The notes under the pieces are model-generated. The model was not told the DNA's origin, searched no databases, and saw only the letters and a program-made list of their open reading frames with translations. From contig NC_079419.1 of assembly GCF_026213295.1 (NCBI RefSeq), positions 20,712,830 to 20,776,829 on the forward strand: DNA of 64,000 bases. Reading direction: 5' to 3'. The translations under genes and the position numbers were made by a program. The stretch is from Gadus chalcogrammus. Its lineage: Eukaryota; Chordata; Actinopteri; Gadiformes; Gadidae. Positions 1 through 11,664 of this stretch are shown piece after piece. The stretch's first letter is position 1, and every line of letters begins with the position of its first letter.

Positions 1-33
1 GATGCTTGACCTGGTGTTCAGTAAATATCAGCT

Positions 34-113
34 CGTCCCTGGGTGGGCTTGAACCACCAACCTTTCGATTAACAGTCGAACGCGCTCACCAATTGCGCCA
101 AAGCTACAGAGAC
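34..113 (-). pseudogene. tRNA-Asn(GTT) copy with 6-nt insertion
   Basis: The copy is 80 nt instead of 74 because six extra bases (AGCTTT on the tRNA strand) lie between the acceptor stem and the D arm. The anticodon arm reads TTCGA-CTGTTAA-TCGAA, anticodon GTT. The D arm also has an A-to-C change on the plus strand. No oligo-T follows the 3' end. The insertion should disrupt the core fold and the A-box spacing, so this is probably not functional. Confidence 0.85.
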
Positions 114-725
114 CTTTGAGGAAAATCACATGTGTCTTGAAAAAAATGTAATACACCCAAAAAAAACCTGTGCGTTAAATCACCTCGACATTGATGTCTT
201 CAAATGTTGATAGAAAGTAGCCGTATTTCATTCCCCACTGATGAATATCACATGATTTAAATGCTAGGGCCCCCTCCCTTTCAGTCCCACCTGAATCATC
301 TCCTTTCAACCCTTAACCTTATCTCTGAGCGTATGAATTCTCCTGGGTTCTGGAAAAGGGGAAAAGGGGGGAGCCCCCCTTAAGAACAAGCTTCCCTCTC
401 CCTGTGGCCCCCTTAAATGTTAATTGGTAAAAAAAGATAGCAAAATAGGGCTTTAAAGAAAAAAACTATTTCCATGTTATGATCGTAAGACAAGGTGAAA
501 TGGATCATATCTAAACTCCTAAATACTTCCAATTCCTAGATAGCACTTTAGCCAGCTAGCTCTTCCAGACACTCCGTACTCAAGTCAACGGAAGTAAATG
601 GTTGGACGGGAAATGACAGAGCTGTTCTATCAAATCTACTATTGAAAACACAGTTGATTTTTTTCACTTAACAAAGGTTAATGGTATGGGCTGATGCTTG
701 ACCTGGTGTTCAGTAAATATCAGCT

Positions 726-805
726 CGTCCCTGAGTAGGCTTGAACCACCAACCTTTCGATTAACAGTCGAACGCGCTAACCAATTGCGCCAAAGCTACA
801 GAGAC
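726..805 (-). pseudogene. tRNA-Asn(GTT) copy with 6-nt insertion
   Basis: It carries the same six-base insertion after the acceptor stem as the copy at 34-113. Two further changes lie in the T-arm/acceptor side (plus strand CCTGAGTAGGC instead of CCTGGGTGGGC). The anticodon arm is intact with GTT. There is no T4 run downstream. Probably a pseudogene. Confidence 0.85.
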
Positions 806-1414
806 CTATGTGGGAAATCACATGTGTCTAGAAAAAAAAGTAATACACCCAAAAAAAAATGCGTTAAATCACCTCGACATTGATGCCGTCAAATGTTGAT
901 AGAAACTAGCCGTATTTAATTCCCCACTGATAAATAACCCATGATTTAAATTCTAGGGCCCCCTTCCTTTCAGTCCCACCTGAATCATCTCCTTTCAACC
1001 CTTAACCTTATCTTTGAGCGTATGAATTCTCCTGGGTTCTGGAATAGGGGAAAAGGGGGGAGCCCCCCTTAAGAACAAGCTTTCCTCTCCCTGTGGCCCC
1101 CTTAAATGTTAATTGGTAAAAAAAGATAGCAAAATAGGGCTTTAAAGAAAAAAACTATTTCCATGTTATAATCGTAAGACAAGGTGAAATGGATCATATC
1201 TAAACTCCTAAATACTTCCAATTCCTAGATAGCACTTTAGCCAGCTAGCTCTTCCAGACACTCCGTACTCAAGTCAACGGAAGTAAATGGTTGGACGGGA
1301 AATGACAGAGCTGTTCTATCAAATCTACTATTGGAAACACAGTTGATTTTTTTCACTTAACAAAGGTTAACGGTATGGGCCGATGCTTGACCTGGTGTTC
1401 AGTAAATATCAGCT

Positions 1415-1488
1415 CGTCCCTGGGTGGGCTTGAACCACCAACCTTTCAATTAACAGTCGAACAAGCTAACCAATTGTGCCACAGAGAC
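1415..1488 (-). tRNA. tRNA-Asn(GTT)
   Basis: This is a 74-nt cloverleaf with no insertion. The anticodon stem TTCGA pairs with TTGAA using one G-T wobble, and the loop CTGTTAA gives GTT. The D arm differs from the array consensus (GCAC and GCTT in place of GCGC and GCGC), which weakens the D stem. No T4 terminator follows. Function is uncertain. Confidence 0.75.
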
Positions 1489-2100
1489 CAACGTGTGAAA
1501 CCACATGTGTCTTGAAAAAAAAGTAATACACCCAAAAAGAAAATGCGTTAAATCACCTCGACATTGATGCCGTCAAATGTTGATAGAAAGTAGCCGTATT
1601 TAATTCCCCACTGATAAATAACCCATGATTTAAATTCTAGGGCCCCCTTCCTTTCAGTCCCACCTGAATCATCTCCTTTCAACCCTTAACCTTATCTCTG
1701 AGCGTATGAATTCTCCTGGGTTCTGGAAAAGGGGAAAAGGGGGGAGCCCCCCTTAAGAACAAGCTTTCCTCTCCCTGTGGCCCCCTTAAATGTTAATGGT
1801 AAAAAAAGATAGCAAAATATGGCTTTTAAGAAAAAAACTATTTCCATGTTATGATCGTAACACAAGGTGAAATGGATCATGTCTAAGCTCCTAAATACTT
1901 CCAATTCCTAGAAAGCACTTTAGCCAGATAGCTCTTCTTCCAGACACTCCGTACTCAAGTCAACGGAAGTAAATGGTTGGACGGGAAATGACAGAGCAGT
2001 TCTATCAAATCTACTCTTGGAAACACAGTTGATTTTTTTCACTTAACAAAGGTTAATGGTATGGGCTGATGCTTGACCTGGTGTTCAGTAAAAATTTGCT

Positions 2101-2174
2101 CGTCCCTGGGTGGGCTTGAACCACCAACCTTTCGATTAACAGTCGAACGCGCTAACCAATTGCGCCACAGAGAC
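2101..2174 (-). tRNA. tRNA-Asn(GTT), best intact copy of the array
   Basis: All stems pair: acceptor GTCTCTG/CAGGGAC, D stem GCGC/GCGC, anticodon stem TTCGA/TCGAA and T stem GGTGG/CCACC. The loop CTGTTAA gives anticodon GTT. The sequence closely matches vertebrate tRNA-Asn as I know it. A T5 run (plus-strand A run at 2090-2094) lies six bases past the 3' end and would serve as a Pol III terminator. This is the only copy that is both structurally perfect and followed at once by T5. CCA is not encoded, as is normal in eukaryotes. Confidence 0.93.
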
Positions 2175-2260
2175 CTATGAGGGAAATCACATGTGTCTTG
2201 AAAAAAATGTAATACACCCAAAAAAAACCTGTGCGTTAAATCACCTCGACATTGATGTCT

Positions 2261-2678
2261 CCCTCCGCTCAACCTCTGCTGGACTACTATGTATCCCCAC
2301 ATCACGACTCACTTCAATGGGTGCCCGGTCATTCAGCTGTTCAGCACCCAGGCTCTGGAACTCCCTCCCCCCACACATAAAACAGTCAGACACCATTACA
2401 ACCTTCAAGTCACAACTCAAAACTCACCTGTTCAAACTCGCACACAACGTCTAACTGATCACTGTTTTGTTTGTTTTTTTTTTTTTGTTTTTTTTTTTTT
2501 GTCTTGTTTTTGTTTTATTTATTTCTTATTGCTTATGTTTATTTATTTATTTATTTATTAATTTTTTCCACAATGTCTTGTTTTTTTAAAAAATGTATGA
2601 TGACTATATGCTCTGTAAGGTGACCTTGGGTGTTTTGAAAGGCGCCTCTAAATTAAATGTATTATTATTATTATTATT
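2261..2678 (+). mobile_element. 5'-truncated non-LTR retrotransposon 3' end (L2/CR1-like)
   Basis: This 418-bp insertion interrupts one array unit. It starts in the last part of a reverse-transcriptase ORF; in the frame ending at 2454 the text includes GARSFSCSAPRLWNSLPPHI, a C-terminal signature common in fish LINE ORF2 proteins. An AT-rich 3' UTR follows, then AGGTGACCTTGGGTG and a terminal ATT repeat, typical of fish L2/Rex-like elements. A second copy of the same 3' end lies at 22225-22392. The exact clade is not resolved. Confidence 0.85.
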
Positions 2679-3201
2679 AAATGTTGATAGAAAGTAGCCG
2701 TATTTCATTCCCCACTGATAAATATCACATGATTTAAATGCTAGGGCCCCCTCCCTTTCAGTCCCACCTGAATCATCTCCTTTCAACCCTTAACCTTATC
2801 TCTGAGCGTATGAATTCTCCTGGGTTCTGGAAAAGGGGAAAAGGGGGGAGCCCCCCTTAAGAACAAGCTTTCCTCTCCCTGTGGCCCCCTTAAATGTTAA
2901 TTGGTAAAAAAAGATAGCAAAATAGGGCTTTAAAGAAAAAAACTATTTCCATGTTATGATCGTAAGACAAGGTGAAATGGATCATATCTAAACTCCTAAA
3001 TACTTCCAATTCCTAGATAGCACTTTAGCCAGCTAGCTCTTCCAGACACTCCGTACTCAAGTCAACGGAAGTAAATGGTTGGACGGGAAATGACAGAGCT
3101 GTTCTATCAAATCTACTATTGGAAACACAGTTGATTTTTTTCACTTAACAAAGGTAATGGTATGGGCTGATGCTTGACCTGGTGTTCAGTAAAAATCAGC
3201 T

Positions 3202-3275
3202 CGTCCCTGGGTGGGCTTGAACCTCCAACCTTTCGATTAACAGTCGAACGCGCTAACCAATTGCGCCACAGAGAC
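3202..3275 (-). tRNA. tRNA-Asn(GTT) with one T-stem mismatch
   Basis: A 74-nt copy with intact acceptor, D and anticodon stems and anticodon GTT. One substitution makes the T stem GGAGG against CCACC, an A-A mismatch. A T5 run (plus A run 3191-3195) lies just past the 3' end, so transcription could end properly. It is a plausible functional gene with slightly weaker folding. Confidence 0.85.
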
Positions 3276-3887
3276 CTATGATGGAAATCACATGTGTCTT
3301 GAAAAAAATGTAATACACCCAAAAAAAACCTGTGCGTTAAATCACCTCGACATTGATGTCTTCAAATGTTGATAGAAAGTAGCCGTATTTCATTCCCCAC
3401 TGATAAATATCACATGATTTAAATGCTAGGGCCCCCTCCCTTTCAGTCCCACCTGAATCATCTCCTTTCAACCCTTAACCTTATCTCTGAGCGTATGAAT
3501 TCTCCTGGGTTCTGGAAAAGGGGAAAAGGGGGGAGCCCCCCTTAAGAACAAGCTTCCCTCTCCCTGTGGCCCCCTTAAATGTTAATTGGTAAAAAAAGAC
3601 AGCAAAATAGGGCTTTAAAGAAAAAACTATTTCCATGTTATGATCGTAAGACAAGGTGAAATGGATCATATCTAAACTCCTAAATACTTCCAATTCCTAG
3701 ATAGCACTTTAGCCAGCTAGCTCTTCCAGACACTCCGTACTCAAGTCAACGGAAGTAAATGGTTGGACGGGAAATGACAGAGCTGTTCTATCAAATCTAC
3801 TATTGGAAACACAGTTGATTTTTTTTCACTTAACAAAGGTTAATGGTATGGGCTGATGCTTGACCTGGTGTTCAGTAAATATCAGCT

Positions 3888-3967
3888 CGTCCCTGAGTAG
3901 GCTTGAACCACCAACCTTTCGATTAACAGTCGAACGCGCTAACCAATTGCTTCAAAGCTACAGAGAC
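3888..3967 (-). pseudogene. tRNA-Asn(GTT) copy with 6-nt insertion
   Basis: The copy is 80 nt with the acceptor/D-arm insertion. An extra change in the D stem region (plus TTGCTTCAAAGC) and the GAGTAGG change in the T arm add damage. Anticodon GTT is still readable. No terminator is present. Likely a pseudogene. Confidence 0.85.
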
Positions 3968-4579
3968 CTATGTGGGAAATCACATGTGTCTTGAAAAAAA
4001 AGTAATACACCCAAAAAAAAACTGTGTTAAATCACCTCGACATTGATGCCGTCAAATGTTGATAGAAAGTAGCCGTATTTAATTCCCCACTGATAAATAA
4101 CCCATGATTTAAATTCTAGGGCCCCCTTCCTTTCAGTCCCACCTGAATCATCTCCTTTCAACCCTTAACCTTATCTTTGAGCGTATGAATTCTCCTGGGT
4201 TCTGGAAAAGGGGAAAAGGGGGGAGCCCCCCTTAAGAACAAGCTTTCCTCTCCCTGTGGCCCCCTTAAATGTTAATTGGTAAAAAAAGATAGCAAAATAT
4301 GGCTTTAAGAAAAAAACGATTTCCATGTTATGATCGTAAGACAAGGTGAAATGGATCATATCTAAGCTCCTAAATACTTCCAATTCCTAGAAAGCACTTT
4401 AGCCAGCTAGCTCTTCTTCCAGACACTCCGTACTCAAGTCAACGGAAGTAAATGGTTGGACGGGAAATGACAGAGCAGTTCTATCAAATCTACTCTTGGA
4501 AACACAGTTGATTTTTATCACTTAACAAAGGTTAATGGTATGGGCTGATGGTTGACCTGGTGTTCAGTAAATATCAGCT

Positions 4580-4653
4580 CGTCCCTGGGTGGGCTTGAAC
4601 CACCAACCTTTAGAATATCAGTCGAACACACTAACCAATTGCGCCACAGAGAC
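4580..4653 (-). tRNA. Asn-type tRNA with GAT (Ile) anticodon
   Basis: The 74-nt body matches the array tRNA-Asn, but the anticodon loop is CTGATAT, giving anticodon GAT, which would read Ile codons AUU/AUC. The anticodon stem TTCGA/TCTAA has one C-T mismatch here. The D stem is GCGC/GTGT and pairs through wobbles. No T4 run follows. It may be a degenerate tRNA-Asn rather than a true tRNA-Ile; charging cannot be judged from sequence. Confidence 0.7.
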
Positions 4654-4853
4654 CAATGTGCGAAACCACATGTGTCTTGAAAAAAAAGTAATACACCCAA
4701 AAAAAAATGCGTTAAATCACCTCGACATTGATGCCGTCAAATGTTGATAGAAAGTAGCCGTATTTAATTCCCCACTGATAAATAACCCATGATTTAAATT
4801 CTAGGGCCCCCTTCCTTTCAGTCCCACCTGAATCATCTCCTTTCAACCCTTAA

Positions 4854-5751
4854 AGGGGTAGTTCGGAATTTTGGACATAGGGCCTGATTCCCAAGTGAGC
4901 ATTGGTATTCTATATCACTGGAGACAGTTTTCAACCCATTTTATTCAGTCCTTCTAGTTGCGGAGTTCTCTCGTGCTAGGCTAGCGCAAGTGAACGGGAA
5001 AAGCTAGCCTGCTATTAAAAACAGTCTTACCCACTCCACAGTACACCCGAGGTCAATCAATAATAACACCAGACTATAGATTTAAATGTCTGTTTATAGA
5101 ATAATGTTAGAAATAAAACCAACCTTGCATTGCATTGCATTTTGAGGGAATTGCTGGGTCTCAGCAGCAGTGTTATATTCCTGGTAGTAGGCTACGGCAG
5201 CGGCGGACTGATACCTAGGTTACCGGCTCTAGTTTATTTACCTGCCGCTGTCAATGCTACAAACGCCGAGTACAGTGAACGAAGGAATTAGCGTATTCAA
5301 TTAAAAAGATATGGCCACGTTTGGAGGGCTTAGCGATGCATCCAAACGTGGCCATATCTTTTTAATTGAATACGCTAACCGGTAACCTAGGTATCAGTCC
5401 GCCGCTGCCGTAGCCTACTACCAGGAATATAACACTGCTGCTGAGACCCAGCAATTCCCTCAAAATGCAATGCAATGCAAGGTTGGTTTTATTTCTAACA
5501 TTATTCTATAAACAGACATTTAAATCTATAGTCTGGTGTTATTATTGATTGACCTCGGGTGTACTGTGGAGTGGGTAAGACTGTTTTTAATAGCAGGCTA
5601 GCTTTTCCCGTTCACTTGCGCTAGCCTAGCACGAGAGAACTCCGCAACTAGAAGGACTGAATAAAATGGGTTGAAAACTGTCTCCAGTGATATAGAATAC
5701 CAATGCTCACTTGGGAATCGGGCCCTATGTCCAAAATTCCGAACTACCCCT
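4854..5751. mobile_element. Foldback DNA transposon flanked by TTAA (Kolobok/piggyBac-like)
   Basis: An 898-bp near-perfect inverted repeat sits in an array unit. It begins AGGGGTAGTTCGGAATTTTG and ends with the reverse complement, flanked on both sides by TTAA (4850-4853 and 5752-5755), where the undisturbed units have a single TTAA. The arms meet at about 5306-5357 around a loop; the left arm has about 60 extra bases. TTAA target duplication is known for piggyBac and Kolobok; the AGGG start fits Kolobok better, but no transposase is present. Confidence 0.88.
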
Positions 5752-6165
5752 TTAACCTTATCTCTGAGCGTATGAATTCTCCTGGGTTCTGGAAAAGGGG
5801 AAAAGGGGGAGCCCCCCTTAAGAACAAGCTTTCCTCTCCCTGTGGCCCCCTTAAATGTTAATTGGTAAAAAAGATAGCAAAATATGGCTTTTAAGAAAAA
5901 AACTATTTCCATGTTATGATCGTAACACAAGGTGAAATGGATCATGTCTAAGCTCCTAAATACTTCCAATTCCTAGAAAGCACTTTAGCCAGATAGCTCT
6001 TCTTCCAGACACTCCGTACTCAAGTCAACGGAAGTAAATGGTTGGACGGGAAATGACAGAGCATTTCTATCAAATCTACTATTGGAAACACAGTTGATCT
6101 TTTTCACTTAACAAAGGTTAATGGTATGGGCTGATGCTTGACCTGGTGTTCAGTAAATGTCAGCT

Positions 6166-6239
6166 CGTCCCTGGGTGGGCTTGAACCACCAACCTTTCGA
6201 TTAACAGTCCAACGCGCTAACCAATTGCGCCACAGATAC
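6166..6239 (-). pseudogene. tRNA-Asn(GTT) copy with two stem mismatches
   Basis: The acceptor reads GTATCTG against CAGGGAC (A-G mismatch at pair 3) and the anticodon stem reads TTGGA against TCGAA (G-G mismatch). Anticodon GTT is kept. The same two changes recur at 8228 and 10980, so this is an amplified variant. No T4 run follows. Function is doubtful. Confidence 0.75.
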
Positions 6240-6851
6240 AGATGTGTGACATCACATGTGTCTTGAAAAAAAAGTAATACACCAAAAAAAAACCTGTGCG
6301 TCAAATCACCTCGCCATTGATGCCTTCAAATGTTGATAGAAAGTAGCCGTATTTCATTCCCCACTGATAAATAACATATGTTTAAATCCTAGGGCCCCCT
6401 CCCTTTCAGTCCCACCTGAATCATCTCCTTTCAACCCTTAACCTTATCTCTGAGCGTATGAATTCTCCTGGGTTCTGGAAAAGGGGAAAAGGGGGGAGCC
6501 CCCCTTAAGAACAAGCTTTCCTCTCCCTGTGGCCCCCTTAATTGTTAATTGGTAAAAAAGATAGCAAAATATGGCTTATAAGAAAAATACTATTTCCATG
6601 TTATGATCGTAAGACAAGGTGAAATGGATCATATCTAAGCTCCTAAATACTTCCAATTCCTAGAAAGCACTTTGGCCAGCTAGCTCTTCTTCCAGACACT
6701 CCGTACTCAAGTCAACGGAAGTAAATGGTTGGATGGGAAATGACAGAGCAGTTCTATCATATCTACTCTTGGAAACACAGTTGATTATTTCACTTAACAA
6801 AGGTTAATGGTATGGGCTGATGCTTGACCTGGTGTTCAGTAAATATCAGCT

Positions 6852-6925
6852 CGTCCCTGGGTGGGCTTGAACCACCAACCTTCCGATTAACAGCCGAACG
6901 CGCTAACCAATTGCGCCACAGAGAC
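6852..6925 (-). tRNA. tRNA-Asn(GTT)
   Basis: A complete 74-nt cloverleaf. The anticodon stem is TTCGG/TCGGA with two G-T wobbles, anticodon GTT. Acceptor, D and T stems match the consensus. No T4 run within about 50 nt of the 3' end, so correct termination is uncertain. Confidence 0.85.
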
Positions 6926-7539
6926 CAATGAGGGAAATCACATGTGTCTTGAAAAAAATCTAATACACCCAAAAAAAACCTGTGCGTTAAATCACCTCGA
7001 CATTGATGTCTTCAAATGTTGATAGAAAGTAGCCGTATTTCATTCCCCACTGATAAATAACACTTGATTTAAATGCTAGGGCCCCCTCCTTTCAGTCCCA
7101 CCTGAATCATCTCCTTTCAACCCTTAACCTTATCTCTGAGCGTATGAATTCTCCTGGGTTCTGGAAAAGGGGAAAAGGGGGGAGCCCCCCTTAAGAACAA
7201 GCTTTCCTCTCCCTGTGGCCCCCTTAAATGTTAATTGGTAAAAAAAGATAGCAAAATATGGCTTTTAAGAAAAAAACGATTTCCATGTTATGATCGTAAG
7301 ACAAGGTGAAATGGATCATATCTAAGCTCCTAAATACTTCCAATTCCTAGAAAGCACTTTAGCCAGCTAGCTCTTCTTCCAGACACTCCGTACTCAAGTC
7401 AACGGAAGTAAATGGTTGGACGGGAAATGACAGAGCTGTTCTATCAAATCTACTATTGGAAACAAAGTTAATTTTTTTCACTTAACAAAGGTTAATGGTA
7501 TGGGCTGATGCTTGACCTGGTGTTCAGTAAATATCAGCT

Positions 7540-7613
7540 CGTCCCTGGGTGGGCTTGAACCACCAACCTTTCAAATATCAGTCGAACACACTAACCAATT
7601 GCGCCACAGAGAC
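7540..7613 (-). tRNA. Asn-type tRNA with GAT (Ile) anticodon
   Basis: Anticodon arm TTCGA-CTGATAT-TTGAA is fully paired (one G-T wobble) and gives GAT. The D stem is GCGC/GTGT with wobbles; acceptor and T stems are perfect. The fold is therefore preserved although the anticodon differs from the array consensus. No T4 terminator follows. Confidence 0.75.
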
Positions 7614-8227
7614 CAATGTACGAAACCACATGTGTCTTGAAAAAAAAGTAATACACCCAAAAAGAAAATGCGTTTAAATCACCTCGACATTGATGCCGTC
7701 AAATGTTGATAGAAAGTAGCCGTATTTAATTCCCCACTGATAAATAACCCATGATTTAAATTCTAGGGCCCCCTTCCTTTCAGTCCCACCTGAATCATCT
7801 CCTTTCAACCCTTAACCTTATCTCTGAGCGTATGAATTCTCCTGGGTTCTGGAAAAGGGGAAAAGGGGGGAGCCCCCCTTAAGAACAAGCTTTCCTCTCC
7901 CTGTGGCCCCCTTAAATGTTAATTGGTAAAAAAAGATAGCAAAATATGGCTTTTAAGAAAAAAACTATTTCCATGTTATGATCGTAACACAAGGTGAAAT
8001 GGATCATGTCTAAGCTCCTAAATACTTCCAATTCCTAGAAAGCACTTTAGCCAGATAGCTCTTCTTCCAGACACTCCGTACTCAAGTCAACGGAAGTAAA
8101 TGGTTGGACGGGAAATGACAGAGCATTTCTATCAAATCTACTATTGGAAACACAGTTGATCTTTTTCACTTCACAAAGGTTAATGGTATGGGCTGATGCT
8201 TGACCTGGTGTTCAGTAAATGTCAGCT

Positions 8228-8301
8228 CGTCCCTGGGTGGGCTTGAACCACCAACCTTTCGATTAACAGTCCAACGCGCTAACCAATTGCGCCACAGATA
8301 C
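8228..8301 (-). pseudogene. tRNA-Asn(GTT) copy with two stem mismatches
   Basis: It has the same A-G acceptor mismatch and G-G anticodon-stem mismatch as the copy at 6166-6239; anticodon GTT. The flanking unit is also nearly identical to that copy's unit, showing recent duplication of a multi-unit block. Confidence 0.75.
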
Positions 8302-8914
8302 AGATGTGTGACATCACATGTGTCTTGAAAAAAAAGTAATACACCCAAAAAAAACCTGTGCGTCAAATCACCTCGCCATTGATGCCTTCAAATGTTGATA
8401 GAAAGTAGCCGTATTTCATTCCCCACTGATAAATAACATATGTTTAAATTCTAGGGCCCCCTCCCTTTCAGTCCCACCTGAATCATCTCCTTTCAACCCT
8501 TAACCTTATCTCTGAGCGTATGAATTCTCCTGGGTTCTGGAAAAGGGGAAAAGGGGGGAGCCCCCCTTAAGAACAAGCTTTCCTCTCCCTGTGGCCCCCT
8601 TAATTGTTAATTGGTAAAAAAGATAGCAAAATATGGCTTATAAGAAAATACTATTTCCATGTTATGATCGTAAGACAAGGTGAAATGGATCATATCTAAG
8701 CTCCTAAATACTTCCAATTCCTAGAAAGCACTTTGGCCAGCTAGCTCTTCTTCCAGACACTCCGTACTCAAGTCAACGGAAGTAAATGGTTGGATGGGAA
8801 ATGACAGAGCAGTTCTATCATATCTACTCTTGGAAACACAGTTGATTATTTTCACTTAACAAAGGTTAATGGTATGGGCTGATGCTTGACCTGGTGTTCA
8901 GTAAATATTCAGCT

Positions 8915-8988
8915 CGTCCCTGGGTGGGCTTGAACCACCAACCTTTCGATTAACAGCCGAACGCGCTAACCAATTGCGCCACAGAGAC
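8915..8988 (-). tRNA. tRNA-Asn(GTT)
   Basis: A 74-nt copy with all stems paired; anticodon stem TTCGG/TCGAA with one G-T wobble, anticodon GTT. Downstream is ATATT with no T4 run. It corresponds to the copy at 6852 in the higher-order repeat. Confidence 0.86.
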
Positions 8989-9599
8989 CAATGAGGGAAA
9001 TCACATGTGTCTTGAAAAAATCTAATACACCCAAAAAAAACCTGTGCGTTAAATCACCTCGACATTGATGTCTTCAAATGTTGATAGAAAGTAGCCGTAT
9101 TTCATTCCCCACTGATAAATAACACTTGATTTAAATGCTAGGGCCCCCTCCCTTTCAGTCCCACCTGAATCATCTCCTTTCAACCCTTAACCTTATCTCT
9201 GAGCGTATGAATTCTCCTGGGTTCTGGAAAAGGGGAAAAGGGGGGAGCCCCCCTTAAGAACAAGCTTTCCTCTCCCTGTGGCCCCCTTAATGTTAATTGG
9301 TAAAAAAAAGATAGCAAAATAGGGCTTTAAAGAAAAAAAATATTTCCATGTTATGATCGTAAGACAAGGTGAAATGGATCATATCTAAACTCCTAAATAC
9401 TTCCAATTCCTAGATAGCACTTTAGCCAGCTAGCCCTTCCAGACACTCCGTACTCAAGTCAACGGAAGTAAATGGTTGGACGGGAAATGACAGAGCTGTT
9501 CTATCAAATCTACTATTGGAAACAAAGTTAATTTTTTTCACTTAACAAAGGTTAATGGTATGGGCTGATGCTTGACCTGGTGTTCAGTAAATATCAGCT

Positions 9600-9678
9600 C
9601 GTCCCTGGGTAGGCTTGAACCACCAACCTTCCGATTAACAGTCGAACTCGCTAACCAATTGCGCCAAGCTACAGAGAC
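9600..9678 (-). pseudogene. tRNA-Asn(GTT) copy with 5-nt insertion
   Basis: The copy is 79 nt because five extra bases lie between acceptor and D arm, one fewer than in the copies at 34, 726 and 3888. The T arm and the D-stem side also carry changes (plus GGGTAGGC and GAACTCGC). Anticodon GTT. Likely a pseudogene. Confidence 0.83.
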
Positions 9679-10290
9679 CTATGTGGGAAATCACATGTGT
9701 CTTGAAAAAAAAGTAATACACCCAAAAAAAACTGTGTTAAATCACCTCGACATTGATGCCGTCAAATGTTGATAGAAAGTAGCCGTATTTAATTCCCCAC
9801 TGATAAATAACCCATGATTTAAATTCTAGGGCCCCCCTTCCTTTCAGTCCCACCTGAATCATCTCCTTTCAACCCTTAACCTTATCTTTGAGCGTATGAA
9901 TTCTCCTGGGTTCTGGAAAAGGGGAAAAGGGGGGAGCCCCCTTAAGAACAAGCTTTCCTCTCCCTGTGGCCCCCTTAAATGTTAATTGGTAAAAAAAGAT
10001 AGCAAAATATGGCTTTTAAGAAAAAAAACGATTTCCATGTTATGATCGTAAGACAAGGTGAAATGGATCATATCTAAGCTCCTAAATACTTCCAATTCCT
10101 AGAAAGCACTTTAGCCAGCTAGCTCTTCTTCCAGACACTCCGTACTCAAGTCAACGGAAGTAAATGGTTGGACGGGAAATGACAGAGCAGTTCTATGAAA
10201 TCTACTCTTGGAAACACAGTTGATTTTTTTCACTTAACAAAGGTTAATGGTATGGGCTGATGCTTGACCTGGTGTTCAGTAAATATCAGC

Positions 10291-10291
<1 letters not shown>

Positions 10292-10324
<33 letters not shown>

Positions 10325-10365
10325 AAATATCAGTCGAACACACTTACCAATTGCGCCACAGAGAC
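10292..10365 (-). tRNA. Asn-type tRNA with GAT (Ile) anticodon
   Basis: Anticodon arm identical to the copy at 7540, anticodon GAT. The acceptor 3' strand is CGGGGAC, which still pairs through a G-T wobble. A D-loop base also differs (plus CACTTACC). No T4 run follows. Confidence 0.72.
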
Positions 10366-10979
10366 CAATGTGCGAAACCACATGTGTCTTGAAAAAAAAG
10401 TAATACACCCAAAAAAAAAAATGCGTTAAATCACCTCGACATTGATGCCGTCAAATGTTGATAGAAAGTAGCCGTATTTAATTCCCCACTGATAAATAAC
10501 CCATGATTTAAATTCTAGGGCCCCCTTCCTTTCAGTCCCACCTGAATCATCTCCTTTCAACCCTTAACCTTATCTCTGAGCGTATGAATTCTCCTGGGTT
10601 CTGGAAAAGGGGAAAAGGGGGGAGCCCCCCTTAAGAACAAGCTTTCCTCTCCCTGTGGCCCCCTTAAATGTTAATTGGTAAAAAAAGATAGCAAAATATG
10701 GCTTTTAAGAAAAAAACTATTCCCATGTTATGATCGTAACACAAGGTGAAATGGATCATGTCTAAGCTCCTAAATACTTCCAATTCCTAGAAAGCACTTT
10801 AGCCAGATAGCTCTTCTTCCAGACACTGCGTACTCAAGTCAACGGAAGTAAATGGTTGGACGGGAAATGACAGAGCATTTCTATCAAATCTACTATTGGA
10901 AACACAGTTGATCTTTTTCACTTAACAAAGGTTAATGGTATGGGCTGATGCTTGACCTGGTGTTCAGTAAATGTCAGCT

Positions 10980-11053
10980 CGTCCCTGGGTGGGCTTGAAC
11001 CACCAACCTTTCGATTAACAGTCCAACGCGCTAACCAATTGCGCCACAGATAC
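10980..11053 (-). pseudogene. tRNA-Asn(GTT) copy with two stem mismatches
   Basis: Third member of the variant with A-G acceptor and G-G anticodon-stem mismatches, anticodon GTT. It again follows directly on a GAT copy, as at 6166 and 8228. Confidence 0.75.
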
Positions 11054-11664
11054 AGATGTGTGACATCACATGTGTCTTGAAAAAAAAGTAATACACCCAA
11101 AAAAAAACCTGTGCGTCAAATCACCTCGCCATTGATGCCTTCAAATGTTGATAGAAGTAGCCGTATTTCATTCCCCACTGATAAATAACATATGTTTAAA
11201 TTCTAGGGCCCCCTCCCTTTCAGTCCCACCTGAATCATCTCCTTTCAACCCTTAACCTTATCTCTGAGCGTATGAATTCTCCTGGGTTCTGGAAAAGGGG
11301 AAAAGGGGGGAGCCCCCTTAAGAACAAGCTTTCCTCTCCCTGTGGCCCCCTTAAATGTTAATTGGTAAAAAAGATAGCAAAATATGGCTTTTAAGAAAAA
11401 AACGATTTCCATGTTATGATCGTAAGACAAGGTGAAATGGATCATATCTAAGCTCCTAAATACTTCCAATTCCTAGAAAGCACTTTAGCCAGCTAGCTCT
11501 TCTTCCAGACACTCCGTACTCAAGTCAACGGAAGTAAATGGTTGGACGGGAAATGACAGAGCAGTTCTATCAAATCTACTCTTGGAAACACAGTTGATTT
11601 TTTTCACTTAACAAAGGTTAATGGTATGGGCTGATGCTTGACCTGGTGTTCAGTAATATCAGCT

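Noticed and set aside
1692..1904. A 70-residue minus-strand open frame recurring in array units (also at 3481, 4171, 5598, 11245)
   Set aside because: The frame is broken by indels in most units and changes length between copies; its recurrence is explained by the tandem repeat.
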